Part shown: positions 24,566-38,700 of the stretch, in pieces | How positions within the stretch are numbered: the stretch's first letter is position 1 | Layout: every line of letters starts with the position of its first letter | Notes under the pieces: model-generated | Told to the model about the DNA's origin: nothing | Databases searched by the model: none | The model's input: only the letters and a program-made list of their open reading frames with translations | Program-made: the position numbers and the translations under genes | Assembly: GCA_013397795.1 (NCBI GenBank) | Contig: VZTJ01005309.1 | Span: 556,449 to 620,448, forward strand | Reading direction: 5' to 3' | Length of the DNA stretch: 64,000 nucleotides | Source of the DNA: Orthonyx spaldingii | Lineage: Eukaryota; Chordata; Aves; Passeriformes; Orthonychidae

Positions 24566-27500
24566 CACTGAGTTTTCAGCCTTGATTTGTTCTCTACTTC
24601 TGGCTCCATCCCAGTCACCTCCTCCTGTCCTCCTCTCAGAGACCTACAAGCAATTTAGGGTAACACTGCTGTTCTCCACCAAGCTAACCTTGACATGATG
24701 AAAAGTGTACTGATTTTGAGATGTGGACAAACTCCCATTTTGACAAAACCCTACCTTTTCTTCGTAAGAGAGTTGCTTAGCCAGGACTTTCAGGCAGCTG
24801 TCCCAGCAAGAAAATGTTTGCTTTCCTTTCATACTGCCATACATTTTATTTAGAATGATTCTTTGTTGTCTTTCACATTGCTGCTCATCTGGAAGCTGGT
24901 ATTTGACTTTTCAAAATGGTGGCTGGCAAGAAGCCATAGCAGTAATTAGCAGGAAGTCAGAACAGAATTCCAACAAACACTACAGCTGAGGTATTTTAGT
25001 ATTGCAAAAATGAAGGGTTTTTTCTGCTTCAGCAAATGAAGAAATAATACTGTCTAGTGTTCCAGCCTTGAGCAAGTTCAAAGAACTTGTATTCAGGGTC
25101 CAAAATAAAATGGAGCAGTTTCTGGGAGCAGGAGCTGGAAATGAGCCAAAGACAGTGGATACATGTTCATTTAGGCAAAATGACAGATGGAAAAAAAAAA
25201 TTAAACCACATACAGCAAAACCAGGTGCCATTGGCAAGAGACTGAGTGACTTCTTGCATGAGAAAAGCATAAAACATGTTTCATGCCCAGTCAACACCTT
25301 GACTGATTCCGTGCCAGAGTTCAAACCTACAAGGCCCTGTGGCCTTGTCAATCTGCTTGGGGAAGAAGATTGTTGTGGCCAATGCTGAAGTTTAAGTTAC
25401 TGATTTCTACCTGGCTGCCTCATCCATTTACTCCCATCTGAACAGAAGAACTTTGTTTTGTTAACATATTTTCACCGTGAAAGAGTTGTTTGTTCTTTTG
25501 GTTTTTTGGGAGACAGACATTTGAGTCTATTCCTAAATTTATCGGTGTTTATATTCTGAAGCAAGCATCAGTGGATTGTGGCCTCTGAGAAGCCACCAGA
25601 GCCTGCTTCCTCCCAGACCTTTCTTCATGTCTCACGCACCCCATCTGTTCAGAAAGTATTCAGCAAAGTAAAGCAGGATTCCTTGCTTTGATTTAAATAG
25701 CTTTTTTTAGTCGTCCCAGAAGCAGTGACCCTAATTCATTTTTATATGCAGAGCTCTTTTTCAGAAGACTAAACAGAATAAAGTTGAACTACTTTGTACT
25801 CTTCCTAATTATATTACTTGTTCCCTTCTCCTCCTCAGCTGACTTTGAGAAAAGCTCAGAAAGCTCATGCTTTTCTTCAGCAGCAGAGTCAGAATTCATA
25901 CAGAATGGGCAGATACAAAGATATCATCTAAAGTGTGCCTATGAGTAGTCTGAAATAATGACTTAATAATAAATCTGAAATAATGTTAGGAAAATTCCAG
26001 AAATTATTTTCTTTCCTAAAATTGAAGGGACTCTGAGGTCAAATTTCTAAGGTGGATTAATGACATGCAAAGTTTCTAAAATTATCTTAAAGTATATAAC
26101 AAGAACACTTCTTTTTTTTTGGCCACTGTTGAATGTTTGGTATTATATTTTTTCCCTAAAAATGTTGCTTTGAAGAGGATACTCTTTAGATTGGCTTACA
26201 ATAAGGAGAGCAAAGAGTCTTTCTCAGAAATTCAGGGCCTTGGGTTGACAGAGAGGTAGACTGATAAGTTTGCCTATCAAAAATCATTTCATCCAGTTAT
26301 GCTACCTTGAGAATTGGTCGTCACTATTTTCTTAGTAGTTGCAGAGTTCACTAACTTCAAATTCAGTGATTAACTTGGGATGTGCTTGAGAACTTCTCTC
26401 CAAAAAAGCCATGTGAGCAAGGCTTTTCAGAACTTGAGTAAATGAGCTTTCTATTTGGTAAGGGCAAAAAAACAAGGGGCTTTTTGTGATGTGTGATGAA
26501 GTATGTGTTGGCATCAGTTCAGACCTCACTATGTGATGATCCAGCTCTCGAACTTGGTGCAGCTTGTCAGTGTTTGGGGATTGAGGTGACAGTAGGAGAC
26601 ACACAATAAACACAAAAATTGGTGCCCAGAGGGTCCAAAATAATTACAGAAATAACTTCTGCTTATTTTGGATCTGTTTGTGGTCTCTTTATCTCTAGAA
26701 CTGTGTATGTCTAACAGCTTACACTGACCTCCTTTATTATTCTCAGAATTCTAACTCCAGTATTCCTCACAAACTAATGTATGCCATGCACTTAAATTTC
26801 ACCAAAGGCTGGCAAGAGGCACAGGGTTTTTTCCTGAGTATGGTTGTATTAAAACTGTCTAATAACTCTTTCTAGTGTAAATAATCACTGTTTGAGTTTA
26901 ATACATGTAAATAATATAAACAATTGAAAACTGACTCTTCAAATTTCTTTTAATGCTGTTGCTTTCTGTATAGGTATGGTAACTCTTCATTGGCAGGCAT
27001 AAATTCTAATAACCATTCCCCCAGGGAGATCAGAAAAATTAAACTATTAGCTGTGGTGAGTCAACAGAGCATGTAAAAAGAGAGGCAATTACAGACTGTC
27101 GTCAGATCAGCAAGTCTGTGTTATGATTGATCTGATTCACTTCCATTTGCAAGAAGCATGTAAATGTCCTAAGATATTTTGCCACTCTTGTCCCCAAGAG
27201 AACAGTGCCTTGTCTTTTTTAGTGCTTTCTTTATCAGTATTTTGGTAATGTAATGTTGGCAATACAAGGAAAATATTCTTTCAGAGAAACACTCAGCAGT
27301 TCCTTGCAATATAGTCAATGTTATTAGTGTCAAGTCTTACTGAAATAAACATACAGTGTTTTGGTTTGATTTTGTTTTGGTTTCGCTCATGTTTAACTTA
27401 ACCCTTTCTAAAAGCTCTGTGCTTCCAACAGTTTTTAGCTTCCAGTTTTCAGCTGGGAGCTAATTGGAGAAAAGGACAGGTAAGGATTCATGGTTTGTGG

Positions 27501-30500
27501 GGAGAAAACAAGCACAGTCATTACAGTACTCAGCTGGAAATGTGGAAGTTATGAATGTTGGTCTGGTTCAAAGGCCTCTTCTTGTATAAGAAATAGTCAC
27601 TTCATAAATTACAGAAGCAGGTTTCTTTAGGTTAGAAGAATAATATTTTTCCTTTGTATTTCAAGTGGTGGCCTGACAAATGCCAGTCCTGACCCCAACT
27701 TTTCTGACTTTTTTTTTCTCCCTTTAATGAAAGCATTGCATTAGACATTAAAGTGTACAGACTAGGGCAAAACTTCAGTTGACAACAAAAGAGCAGAATT
27801 TCAGTTACAATACTTCTGCACAGTGGAAAGTGCTATTGCTCAATTTCTTCCCTTGGGATCAAAGCATTCACATAGGAGACAGCAGCTCTAGGCAGTTTTC
27901 CTTCAAATCACAAGGTATTCCTCTGGGCATGTTTTCGAAAGGAAGAATGAACCATGCCTGGTGATTTGAAGGAGTCATCGTACAGGTGATGGTTTCTTTA
28001 TCAGCTGAAGTGAGCAGTGAGTAGATGCAGGTGCTGCCTGGTAACCCAGAGCAGGGCAAAGTCTGTGATCGGTGGGATCCCTAGGCAGGCCCTTCTCCCA
28101 GGTGTTACCTGTTGGTTAGTTCCAGGTGGCTCTTCTTTCATATATGAAATTTGTAGGTTGAAGCAGTTTTCTGAAGCATCCAACTTGGGAGAGGAAACTT
28201 TGGCATCTAGGTCTGCAGTTTGGCTTTTCTATACTTTGCAGATCTGCTACCTCAAGCAAAGGTGTCATGGCACCTGTCACACATAGACATGTTCTTGGCT
28301 GAAGAACAAAGAAAATCCACTCTCAGATGATGTGAAGAATTGTGATGTGTGAATCAAGAAAAAAAGGCAAGATGAGTTCCAGGGACAGTTGTGGGCCTTC
28401 ATCACAACAGTCCACAAAAAGTTTTACTTTGCAAAATGGCTATTTGCATTGGGCATCAACCCACCTTTATTGACTTTGGAGAAAAGTGTAGGTTTATCAG
28501 CCATCCCTAGTTATCTCACCTTAATGGCTATGGCAAGAGCATTCAGAGAGAAAAGAAATAGGATGACATATCTCCTCAGACATCAGAGTAGGGATGTCCA
28601 TACCTAATAATACAAAATACATGCATGTTACAAATAACCTGAAATGCCTTTATATGTGTCTCATAAACGTAAGAACATTCTGGACATCAATCCAATAATA
28701 TATTTCATGGTCTAATTTTGATTTCTTTAAAAATTTCATACAAGATATCTTGTTTGGTCTATAAAAAGACAACTGAGCTTCTCAAATGCACTAAATTCAA
28801 GTTCAGAATACTTCATATGTTAACAAATTAATAAATAGAACTTCTTATTGTAGCAAAAGTCAGGAAATAAGAGTTTCAGAAGTATTATCTGAAAAATAAA
28901 TTTCTTGAAATGCAAAAGTAGTTTAATAAATGATGATATGTCAGGGTGGACTTTACACAACCCAAATATGCTGTTTGGGAGATTCTGAATGCTCTCATTG
29001 CTGCTAGACCAACAAAGTTTAACTGAGTTTACAACAACTAACCTGTCCTTACACACGTAATGGGCACAAACTTTCATTAAAACATTGTGCTGCATATTAG
29101 AAAGCTCTTAGATCATTAGTTTACCTGGCACCAAGCCACTTACCAAATTCCTAAGTGTAAAAGTTTGGTTTCTAAGGTACAGTTTTGGAAGCTGCAGTAA
29201 CTGTTCAGAAAAATCTATCCTTTAGCTAGTAGAAACCCTGTAGAGCTGCAAAGATATCTAATATATATACTTTTTTTCTTCAAAATAGAATAGAGAGAAC
29301 CCATCAACAGAATTTTTGTATGTGTGTGTTGTTTTCTTCCTCTCCTCAGCACTTAGGTACCTATAAAGCAGCTAAAATCAATACACAAAATGTCAGGTTT
29401 GAAAGGGCATGTGTGCAAAGAAAGCATTTTGGGCCAAGGATGTGGTTCAAAGCACTGACTCTACTAACAATTTGTCCAGTAATGTAGTAAAAGCATGGAT
29501 TTTGATCTTCAGGTGAGCAACAGATTTGGAACAAGACAGCATTTTAACTTGAGATAACATTCACAATTTGATGTTTCCCTGCTGATAACAGGCATGATTT
29601 ATTGAAGGGAGGGAGAATAGAAGGGAAGACAATAGCTTGGGAAAAGGGCTAATGGTGCTATTGCCATTGCGTTACCCCAGCTGGGCTGTCTGTGAGCATC
29701 AGCTTGGTACCAACCACACACCTCCTTTCTGTGACTGTAGAACAGGTAGTGTGACCCTGATAATATTTTCTGTCTCCCCATATTCACATTACTCTCTCCA
29801 GATCCTGGTTCTTAATTAGAAATCCATTCTTGCTTTGCCTTGCCAACTATACTAAAATAAATGAAGCATATTTTGTAACCAGTGGCCAAGGCCAAGTCCA
29901 TCACTGAATTTTCTTCTGGATGGTGTTAATTGAGCAAAACCAATAAAATAGGCATAACTGACATGCACAAGAAGAAAACTAATTTTACAGAGTGCTAAAA
30001 GCTTCAGGCAAGATTGTGCTTTTCCTGTAAATTTATGCTCTCTTTATTGTATTAGCTACTGTGGCAGAAATGTTGAGGTGGAAGTTGAAAAGTGGTACAA
30101 CTTATTTTGAAGTATTTTGAAATCTAGTAATCTCTCTGTGATGAGCCCATATCTGCTTCAAAATAAGTAGAATATTTGGCCTTTGTTACTATTCTAATAA
30201 CTTTCTGGAGCAGCATTTTATAGCTAGTACCTGTAAAACAGGAGTTCTCTGAGCCCTTCACAAAGTTTGTACTGTGTTTCATGAAGTGATTTCATTATTT
30301 CTCAACATGAAAGTACAGTGAAAAGAATGTTCATTCAAGAGAGAATATGGGTAAGAAAAGGTTATACTTGACAGGAGCTGAATTGTAGAATAGATTGATA
30401 TGGACTTTAGTGTGGTTTCATATTGTACCCAAATTAATACATAACTGGTTTGAAAGCTAAATTAATATAACAATTTGTTATATTGTTTCCTTTTATAACC

Positions 30501-30800
30501 TTCTTTTCCTGTCTAGGTTAAATATTTGAAATAGAGATGGCACTGTACAGAAAAGGAATATGTATGTAGGCAAATTATTTTCTGCTTCTGCTAACTTTAT
30601 GTGTCCACTGACATCCACTGAAATGTGCCTTTTTCACTCTAGTAAATAAGTAATCAGCTGATGTGGACAGTTTGTGGTGAGACCCCTATCTCAGTTGCCC
30701 CAGTGCACATCTAGAGAAACATAACTCTTGTGGGATTGCTTTAGATTTACAGCAGCTGAATTTTACGTAGCTTGGATGCTCTGTATTGGAAGAAACCTAT
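24566..30800. other. Non-coding, no gene called
   Basis: AT-rich sequence without a named repeat. Frames of up to 123 codons (24980-25351 minus) match nothing I recognise. Confidence 0.65.
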
Positions 30801-31325
30801 TCAGTGGTAAGTAAAACTCCACTTTCCCCCCAGCCCCCTACTTGTGGATGACTGATCCTTGAAAAATGTCAGATAGAGGCAACCTTGACTTGGTACAGAA
30901 CACTGAATCATTTCCTCAAACAAGTTAATTTTTATTGATTGTTTCTTCACCTTTTTTTTTTGCCCTGTTGACATATGCAGCACACAAGATGTGTATGGCT
31001 TCAAATTGCTGCAGCCTTTCTGATTTTTACAAGCAGGGAGGCTTTTCCAGTGGCAATTTGCTTCTCTGGTAGTTATGTGATGGCAGGTTATTTTTGTGGA
31101 GACAGTGGAAGCTAGAGCTGCTGGCACAGCTTGAGCAGTGGCTTTCTTCTGTAGCTCATGCTGGCCCCTCTTGAAGCCGTGCTGCAGGGCTGAAGGCACA
31201 CCTGAACCATGAACATTCAAGTACTTAGCATTTTGGGGGGCAGAATTGGGCAGATTGCCAAGAAGCCATACTAAATGACCCTCTTCGTGCAGGCTGGTCG
31301 GTTCTTCATGCAAATCTACTGACAA
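30801..31325 (-). other. Unexplained 174-codon minus-strand open frame
   Basis: This is the longest minus-strand frame outside the CpG island. The first part, from Met at 31325, is mixed in composition. The later part contains a Lys-rich stretch read from the T-rich run near 30951-30961. CAATAAAAAT lies on the minus strand near 30937, inside the frame. I do not recognise any domain. It could be a decayed processed gene copy or chance. Confidence 0.15.
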
Positions 31326-34300
31326 CTAATACAAAATTGGGCAGTGTGGTTATTTCCAGGTAGCTTTCTTGTCTGGTGTGAAACTCTGTGTTTACATGCT
31401 GAAATATGAACTCTGTTGTTGACATTTGCTGAAAATGCGTTGGCAAAGCACTATTTATCTTACAACAGTGTGAAAGCAGTTTTTATGCCACAGCTGCGTG
31501 TTCTCTGTTTGGATAGCAGAATGCCAGGGAACAGCCACAGCTTGTTGCTTACACGGTGTCCAGGCAGCTGTTGCCACCTTTGGGGTGAATGTAACAGCAC
31601 TGCTGGTGCAGAGAGATTTGCCTTCTATTATGAGAAGATGGAGAATTCCTTTAATGACGCTGTTGTTAAGGACTTATTTTTTTACCAGAGGTGCCCCGAA
31701 TGAAAAGGCTGAAATCCAGAATTCTACTTGTAAGCCATGTGCTCCTGTATGTGAATTTGTAATCTGTTCATTTATTTTAAATGTATGCAAGTTTATCTTC
31801 CTTCTTGGCAAGAGTTCAGCTTTCCCTTGGTGTTTTGCTGTAGTCAGCTGAAAAAACAGACATTGAGATCACTTTCCAGTTGTTTCTGGGTGTCTCTGGT
31901 ATTCATCAGCCTCTTTTTGCTGTCCTGTAAGTAGCTTTTTTCTTATGCTCTTGTTTGCCACATTGTTTTCTGTGCCTCTTTCAAGCTTCTTTTAAAACAT
32001 TTTAACAGGGTTTCATAAGCATCTGCCATTGCTAAAGAACTTTAGTTAACGAGCTATGTTTGTTTCCTTACTGCCTTGAACAGACTAAGCAAACAGAGAA
32101 GTTCCTCTTTATTTCCATATTCATAGTTTTGCCAATGTTCTCCTGCTGGCTGGGTTTTACACACTGTGGGAGTCATCTTTGTCTTCTAGGGTCTCCTTTG
32201 AAATGCTAGAGCAAGCTTCTTGTTTGGTATAATGAATGTGGTTAGATTAAAAGCCAAAAAGACTCCATATTTTACGTTAAAATTATATGTTCTTTGGCTG
32301 TGACTATCAGTGTTTTAGGGAGTTCCCTGCTGAGAAGTACAGAAATTAGTTCAGTTTCTCTGTGGGTGCATCTTTTCCTCCTTCAGAGTGGAAGAGGAAT
32401 TCATTGGGTGAAACCATTTGTGTGGCCCTTAAAACGCAGATTGTCAGATCAGTTCTGCAGAGACATCCATATCAGAGCCAGGTTCCTGGAGCTGTTTGTG
32501 ACCATGAGGAGTCTGAGATGGCGTACTGGACACAAACAGCTCTGAACTGAGCAAGAATAGCTGCTTTTGCTTGCCCTTGGCCTTCACACAGTCATCACAA
32601 ATGTGAGGGACTCTACAGTTGAGGGAGAAGTGCTGAAACTTCTCAGGCAGGAACAAATCTTACTCTTACTTTTTTCCCTCTATCAGCATACATGAGCAGC
32701 CATTTTGTGGAGGGGTATCTGCAGGGATTTATTTTCTGTCCATGCTCTCCTAAATCTCCATTTTGTTGAACAAATCTATAGTGATTTGGTTGATGTTGTA
32801 AAGAACAGAATGTGACCCATGGATTTAAAATGAGACTAGCATGCAGGTCTGTTCAGAGAAAGGTCATGCCTGTTCATCTGCAATCAAGGAAATGCAGAAT
32901 TATTTCTGCACTATTTAAAGAAAAACACAAGTTATAAATAAAACAAACCTTTCAACTGCTCATTTTAAAGTGAGACGTAAAAATGTAGCAGAGAAGACCA
33001 GAGAAAAATGGTTTTTATCATGCCTGTAATCTTCAGTAGCTCTTCAAGAACAAGAGGTTGTATGCAGAAAGAGTCTCCTGAAATCTCACAATCTGCAGTT
33101 TTCCACCCAGATTCATGCAACGCTCTAGAGAGGAGGTGTAGGTTCTACTCACCTCCAGTGCTGAGTAGAGTTTAGAAAAAGAGAATCCACCATCTCTGAG
33201 GATATGCACTCATTGGGAGACCATGGCAAGCACCTTCTTATTCCTGAGCTTTCCAATATATAGGTCTTAATGCAGAACTAAATCCCAGTACATAAAACAA
33301 GGAGTAAATATTTTGAATACCACAACATCAGCATAATTCCTCAATGATGTGCACTTGTCAGTCTGTATCACTTCCAGGCTTTATTCTGAAATGTTAAACT
33401 CATATTTCCACAAAAAAAAAACCCAAAACAAAAACAAACAAACAAAAAACCAAAACAAAACAAAAAACCACAAAAAAACCAACCAACCAAACAAACAAAC
33501 AAAAAAAAACCCAACAAAAAAACCCAACCAACCAACCAACCAAAAATCCTCCTATGGAATTTCCATTAAGCAATGCACTTAGGTCTGTGTATTTCTGGGA
33601 AAGACGCATCTTTGTAGAATGTGTCCTCTAAAATGGTCTTGGTGTTGGCTTCAATCTATGTAGAAACAGAAGTATCAGTTTGCAGAAAGATTCACTCAGT
33701 GATAATGCCAATCTGGTTTTTGCCTGTTCTCTCATTCTGTGCTTAATTATACAAAATGAGGGAAAAGGAAAAAAAAAAGACTTCTGAAGAATTTGCATGG
33801 AAAATTGAAAAATAAAAGAAGACAGATTCATTTATGCTGCTGAGTGTCAGGCTGTTGTATGATTATGCTGACAAAACTAAAAAAGGAGATGTTCAGAGCT
33901 CACAGGCATTTTAGGAGAGGTCATTAGCTTAGCAGATGGGAAAAATTTGTTCCTTCGCATTCCGCAGTTCCTGAATTCACATGTTACATAGGTAGGTACA
34001 TGCTCTGACCAAATGCTGTGGAGGCTGCAAAACCTTAAGAGGAGCTTACCAGAGGGGCTGTTATTTCCAGTTACGCATAAAATCTGAAGGCTACAAAATG
34101 TCAGTGCTCAACAATACAATGGGAAATGGGTCCTTTCGGGCTCCTCATCCCTCCGCAGCCAGAGTGCCTTCAGCGAGGGATTGAAATGGCAGATGTGAGT
34201 AACTCCAAATGGCAGATGTAACTCCCCCTCTGCAGGTTTTGTTGCTCATTCTTCTGTCTTTCTGTGGGGAGGTTCACCTCTGGTGCTGCCTGGGCAAGAG

Positions 34301-35460
34301 CCTCCGCAGGGATGGTGGAGACTTTTGCTGTGGTCCTTCTGTGGGGCGGGGTGGAAGAGGCTGGGTGGCGGAGGGGACACTGGCACTTTCTGCATGGAGA
34401 GAGCATTTTTCTGAGGGTGTGAATTTGCAGGTGTAGGACAGAGACAGAGGAGGGAAGGCATTTGCAGCCATGGGAGGGTAGGAAGAGAGGAGGTAGGGCT
34501 GGTGCTGTATCTTTCAGGGTAAGAGAAGGAGGAGTTGAGGTGAACGATGTCCCATCTCCTGTATGACTTCTGTGGCTGTCAGGGTTTGACCATTTTTGTC
34601 TCAGTGCTGGATGAGAGCACAAACGAACCAACCTTCTGTGATAAAGCCAAGCAAGGTCTGGGATTTCCTTGCCTTCTAACCTTTTAGCAAATGTGCTGTA
34701 TCACTGGGGCTGTGTACAGGCTCTTTCCAAAGCGAGGAAACCCCGTGAGGTTGTGTTTGTGGGCTTCCAGAGGCAAAACCAGAAAATGACAATTTCAGGG
34801 GGATCCAAGGGCCTGGTGATTAAAGCAGTTGCCATATCCGTAGCAACTCAGGCTGACTGTCCTCCTCCCACCCTCTGCCAGTCCCTGAATACTGGCAAGC
34901 AACTCTTCAGGAGCAGTTGGAGGTGTCTCTCTTGCCTGGACCTAGTAAAAAAGTTTCATTAAAATTGATGTGGTTTAGGAATGGCATGGTTCCATCCCTA
35001 TGCAGTGGAAGTGCAGATTCTCCTTTTCCTCTGAGTTTTCAAGATGAAAAGCCTATCCAATTCTGCTCCAAAGGAAAGCAACGTTTGCTTAGACTGATCT
35101 TGCTTGTTGCTTTTGCTACTCTTGTGGAAGAATGGCTCTGTTCTAACATGTCAAAATTAAACCCACCTTTCACTCAGAATATAGCAGACTAAATGTTACA
35201 TTACATTAAAACTAAAAAGATGAGGAGAAAGCAAGCTGATTGTTAAACTTTTAAATCCAAAGGATTCAGTATGTGGAACTTCTACTTACTGTTGTTTGTA
35301 TGACAAATAAGAACAAGACTTGATTGCTGGTTTATATTTTGGTTTTCATTCCTCCACTTTCCTCAAGCGTCAATGGCCCATGCAGATTAAGAAAGCTAAA
35401 TAAAAATTCTGTGGATCATGGCATCCCAGCTAAACTAGCTTAAGGGTCCAGCCATACTTA
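31326..35460. other. Non-coding apart from the A/C tract
   Basis: Apart from the low-complexity tract, 34140-34530 is GC-richer. It carries a 153-codon minus frame (34170-34631) rich in Pro, Ser and His, with overlapping frames on both strands. That pattern suggests composition bias rather than a gene. Confidence 0.6.
33411..33546 (+). repeat. A/C-only low-complexity tract, (CAAA)n/(CCAA)n type
   Basis: About 135 bases contain only A and C on the plus strand, as irregular mixtures of CAAA, CAAAA, CCAAA and CCAA units. Open frames through it (33349-33582 plus, 33400-33609 minus) are side effects of the missing T and G and are not genes. Confidence 0.9.
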
Positions 35461-35782
35461 GAATCATAGAATCATAGAATGGTTTGGGTTGGGAGGGATT
35501 TTTAGAAGTTATTTAGTCCAACTCCCCTGCCAATAGCAGGGACACCAGCAACAAGGTACGGTTGCTCAGAGCTCCATCCAACCTGACCTTGAGTTTTGAG
35601 TGATGGGGCATCCACCATCTCTCTGGGCAACCTGTGCCAGTGTTTTACCACCTTCTGCAAAAAGCTTCTTCCTTATGTCTAATCTAAATCAACCCTTCTT
35701 CAGTTTAAAACCATTATCTCTTGTCCTGTCACAACAGGCCCTGCTAAAAAGTTTTTATTCTAGGCCCTCTTTCAGTACTGCA
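35461..35782 (-). mobile_element. CR1 LINE, 3' fragment, antisense to the plus strand
   Basis: It begins with two copies of the reversed CR1 octamer (aatcatagaatcatagaat) followed by ggtttgggttgggaggga. It continues through 'ccatccaacctgaccttgagt', 'gggcatccaccatctctctgggcaacctgtgccagtgt' and 'cttgtcctgtcacaacaggccctgctaaaaag'. This is the typical 3' end of avian CR1 read backwards. It is better preserved than the copy at 24 kb, which suggests later insertion. Confidence 0.93.
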
Positions 35783-38700
35783 TGTGTACAAGTGTTTCAT
35801 TCAAATAATTTATAAAAAGCACACTTTACACTTCTACTGTGATCTTTTAAATCATCCTATGAGTACTGGTGATTTTCACAGCCTCCTTATCATTTGGGAT
35901 ATAAATACACCTCTTTTTGGTCCCTATTTGAAGCACTTAATCCAGGTGTTTCAAAAGCAGGGCATGTTTACTGAAGGATCATTTATCAAAATGGAAAGGG
36001 TTCTTTGAAAGCCATCTGCTTTAATTAGAGATAATTTTAATAGAATTAATTTAAAATATATTAATTCAACTGTGTGGAAATTACCTGCCTGCCAGCCTCA
36101 TACATACCTTGGAAAGGTCTGTTTGGTTCTTTTTCTTTAAAAACAGATAGACTGTAATAATTGGAGGTAGGGATTTGCTTTTAAGGCTTAGATTTTTTGA
36201 GAGACAATAATTTTTTTCTTAATGGCCAAGTAAGCTTACTGAGACCATAAAATAATTTCCTTAGTATATTTTACTAGAATTTTGATTGAAATATGCCTTC
36301 CTTTTTATGAAACTAGTCTATACCTGTGAAGCACTAAGATAGGGAGGCTGGTTTAGTGTCCCAGGCTAAGATCATTAGAGGGTAATAGAGATGATTCATA
36401 CTTTCATAAAATAGAAGTATATTGAAAGACTAAAGAAATTAAACCAAATTAATCCCATGTGTAATTCTACTGACTTGTTTAGGCTTGTAACTACTATGAA
36501 TTTTACCTATTAGACTTATTCTCCTAGGAAAAAGAGACACTCTGAAACAGCATGAAAGTCAGGGAAGTTTATAAATTGCTGTGATCAATGGTATCCTTTC
36601 AGCAGAGATGCGGAGGAAACAGTCATCTAAAAGCAGGAAGGGAGAAGCAAGTATAGTACTGCAGATAAACCCTTCACCTGAAGCGTAAAATTAATCAAAA
36701 ATAAGTTCTAAGGAAAAATTTCTCAATGTGTATTGTGGATAATCATATAGCCCATTTGTTTCTCCTCAAGAAATTGCGGGATTGTGGATTTGTGATTTAT
36801 TTAATTTCTTTCATTGGTGATACTCAGTGTAGCACTGCTTAGCTGGCTCATTCCCAGAAAATTTAAGTACAAGGTGCTCTAAAAACATTTATGCCCCTGT
36901 ATTCCTCATTCTGTGGAAAAAGCTTTTCCCCCAGTCTCAGAACTTTCTGGCAGAGGATTAAATCCAAGGTTTTCATTGTTCTGATCCTTTGTGCCTGTGG
37001 GTGTAAATACCCTGCGGTGTCTGACCATGCTGCAGTCACAGATTTTCTGGTGCACAGGTAACCAGGGACTGTATCATCATCCCCTGGAGATAACTCTTAT
37101 CACCAAATCTGAGTGGTACGAATCTGACTCAGTGATCTGCTCTTGAATGTCAAAGAGCTCATTCCTTGTACTGTCTCCTGGCTGTATTATCAAATTTCAG
37201 TGGAAGCAACACAAGCCTTGCAATTAGATGAAGTACATGGAGAACTGCAGGGTCAAATTGTAAACCTGTACTATCAGGATATGTCTCAGTGAATTGTAAT
37301 TAATTGAATTTATTTTTTTTACTTGCAATTTAAAGTCTATTGTAAATATAATTGAGAAAGTCTTGTGAATCAAGGTCATTATTTAACTTAAATTATAAGC
37401 CTAAAAGATGACAGATTTCTCAAATCTCAGTCTATTTTCTTGGTGAGTCACCATGAGAGGGGGCAAATTTTCCTACCTGAAATTTCATTAAAGTCAGTAA
37501 ATAGGACTACTGCCAAGATTGAACAGGTAAGCTGTAGAGGATATGACTTCAGTGAAATTGTATTAGAGTAAGCACGATGTATGCTGGAGAATGAAATCAA
37601 AATGAAAAATTATTCATTGAAGATTGAAGAAATACTGTTTCTGAGGCAAAAATTTATGCTAAAGCATAAATAAAGCATAAATGGAACACACAGAGCAAGG
37701 AACTGAGGGTCTCCATTTAAAATGCAATTGTCAAAGACAGTGCAGCAAAGTCGTATAACTTCTCGAAATGTCCTATCCATATGTCCTATTGATTTTTCAT
37801 CTTTGTGAATGTTAAAGTCACTGGCATGTCAAGGAGAGCAGTAGGAAACTTAAGTAGCTCATTAAAGTCTGTTTCAGGGCACCAGGTTGACTTGCAGTTG
37901 GAGGTTAGCTCCATTTTTTTGTATTAGACTTCATTTGCCAAATGGCTGTTTCCTGCCCTGGGCTCACTTTAACAGTCACCAGATTAGTCTGAAAAAGCAC
38001 AATGTTCTTTTCTCTGTTGGTTCACCATCCCCTGAGGAAAAACTGAACCAGGGTGATTTTGCAGAACTTTCCAGCATCTGTGGTGGCTTAAGGACATGGT
38101 CAAGACAAAGTTTTTAGGGAAAGAAATTATCTTTCATTAGTTAGAAAAATGCAATTGGAAAAACCTTTGAGTAGACAAGCAGAGATAGTTTTACAGAATT
38201 ATTCACTTATATCAGCAAAATCAAAGACCTTTTACTACCCTTGAACTGAGTTAATAAAATAATATTTTATTAACTAATTAAACATTTATTGAATTGAGCA
38301 AATACGATTTTCTTTCCACCCTCCTATTCAGTGAAGAATGCCAAATGAAGTATTTTGGATTGAATTTCCAGGAGTATTCTTGGATGAGCCAGAAGAATAG
38401 TTCAGGAAACCCAGATCATTTGTGGAGTACGAGACACAACTGAAGTGAGAAACACATGAATAATTATGGGGAAAACAGTTATGCAGAGCTTCATGGCAAA
38501 AGCAAAAAGCGATGAGACCCCAAGAACAGGGTTTGAGAGGAGTGTTGAGGTGATGTTTGCAAGATATCTGAGTGGTTTTCAGACTGATATTTGCTGAAGG
38601 GAGTGGTAGAGATGCTCCTATCAACAATAAGCACTACTGAAATAGCTGAAGTTGTCAACTGCTTTACCTGTCAGGCTGGAAGAAAGCAGAATAATAAAAA

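Noticed and set aside
33349..33609. Lys/Asn-rich plus frame and Phe/Val-rich minus frame
   Set aside because: They are direct translations of the A/C-only tract.
34170..34631. 153-codon Pro/Ser/His-rich minus-strand frame
   Set aside because: Open frames on several phases and both strands indicate composition bias; no motif.
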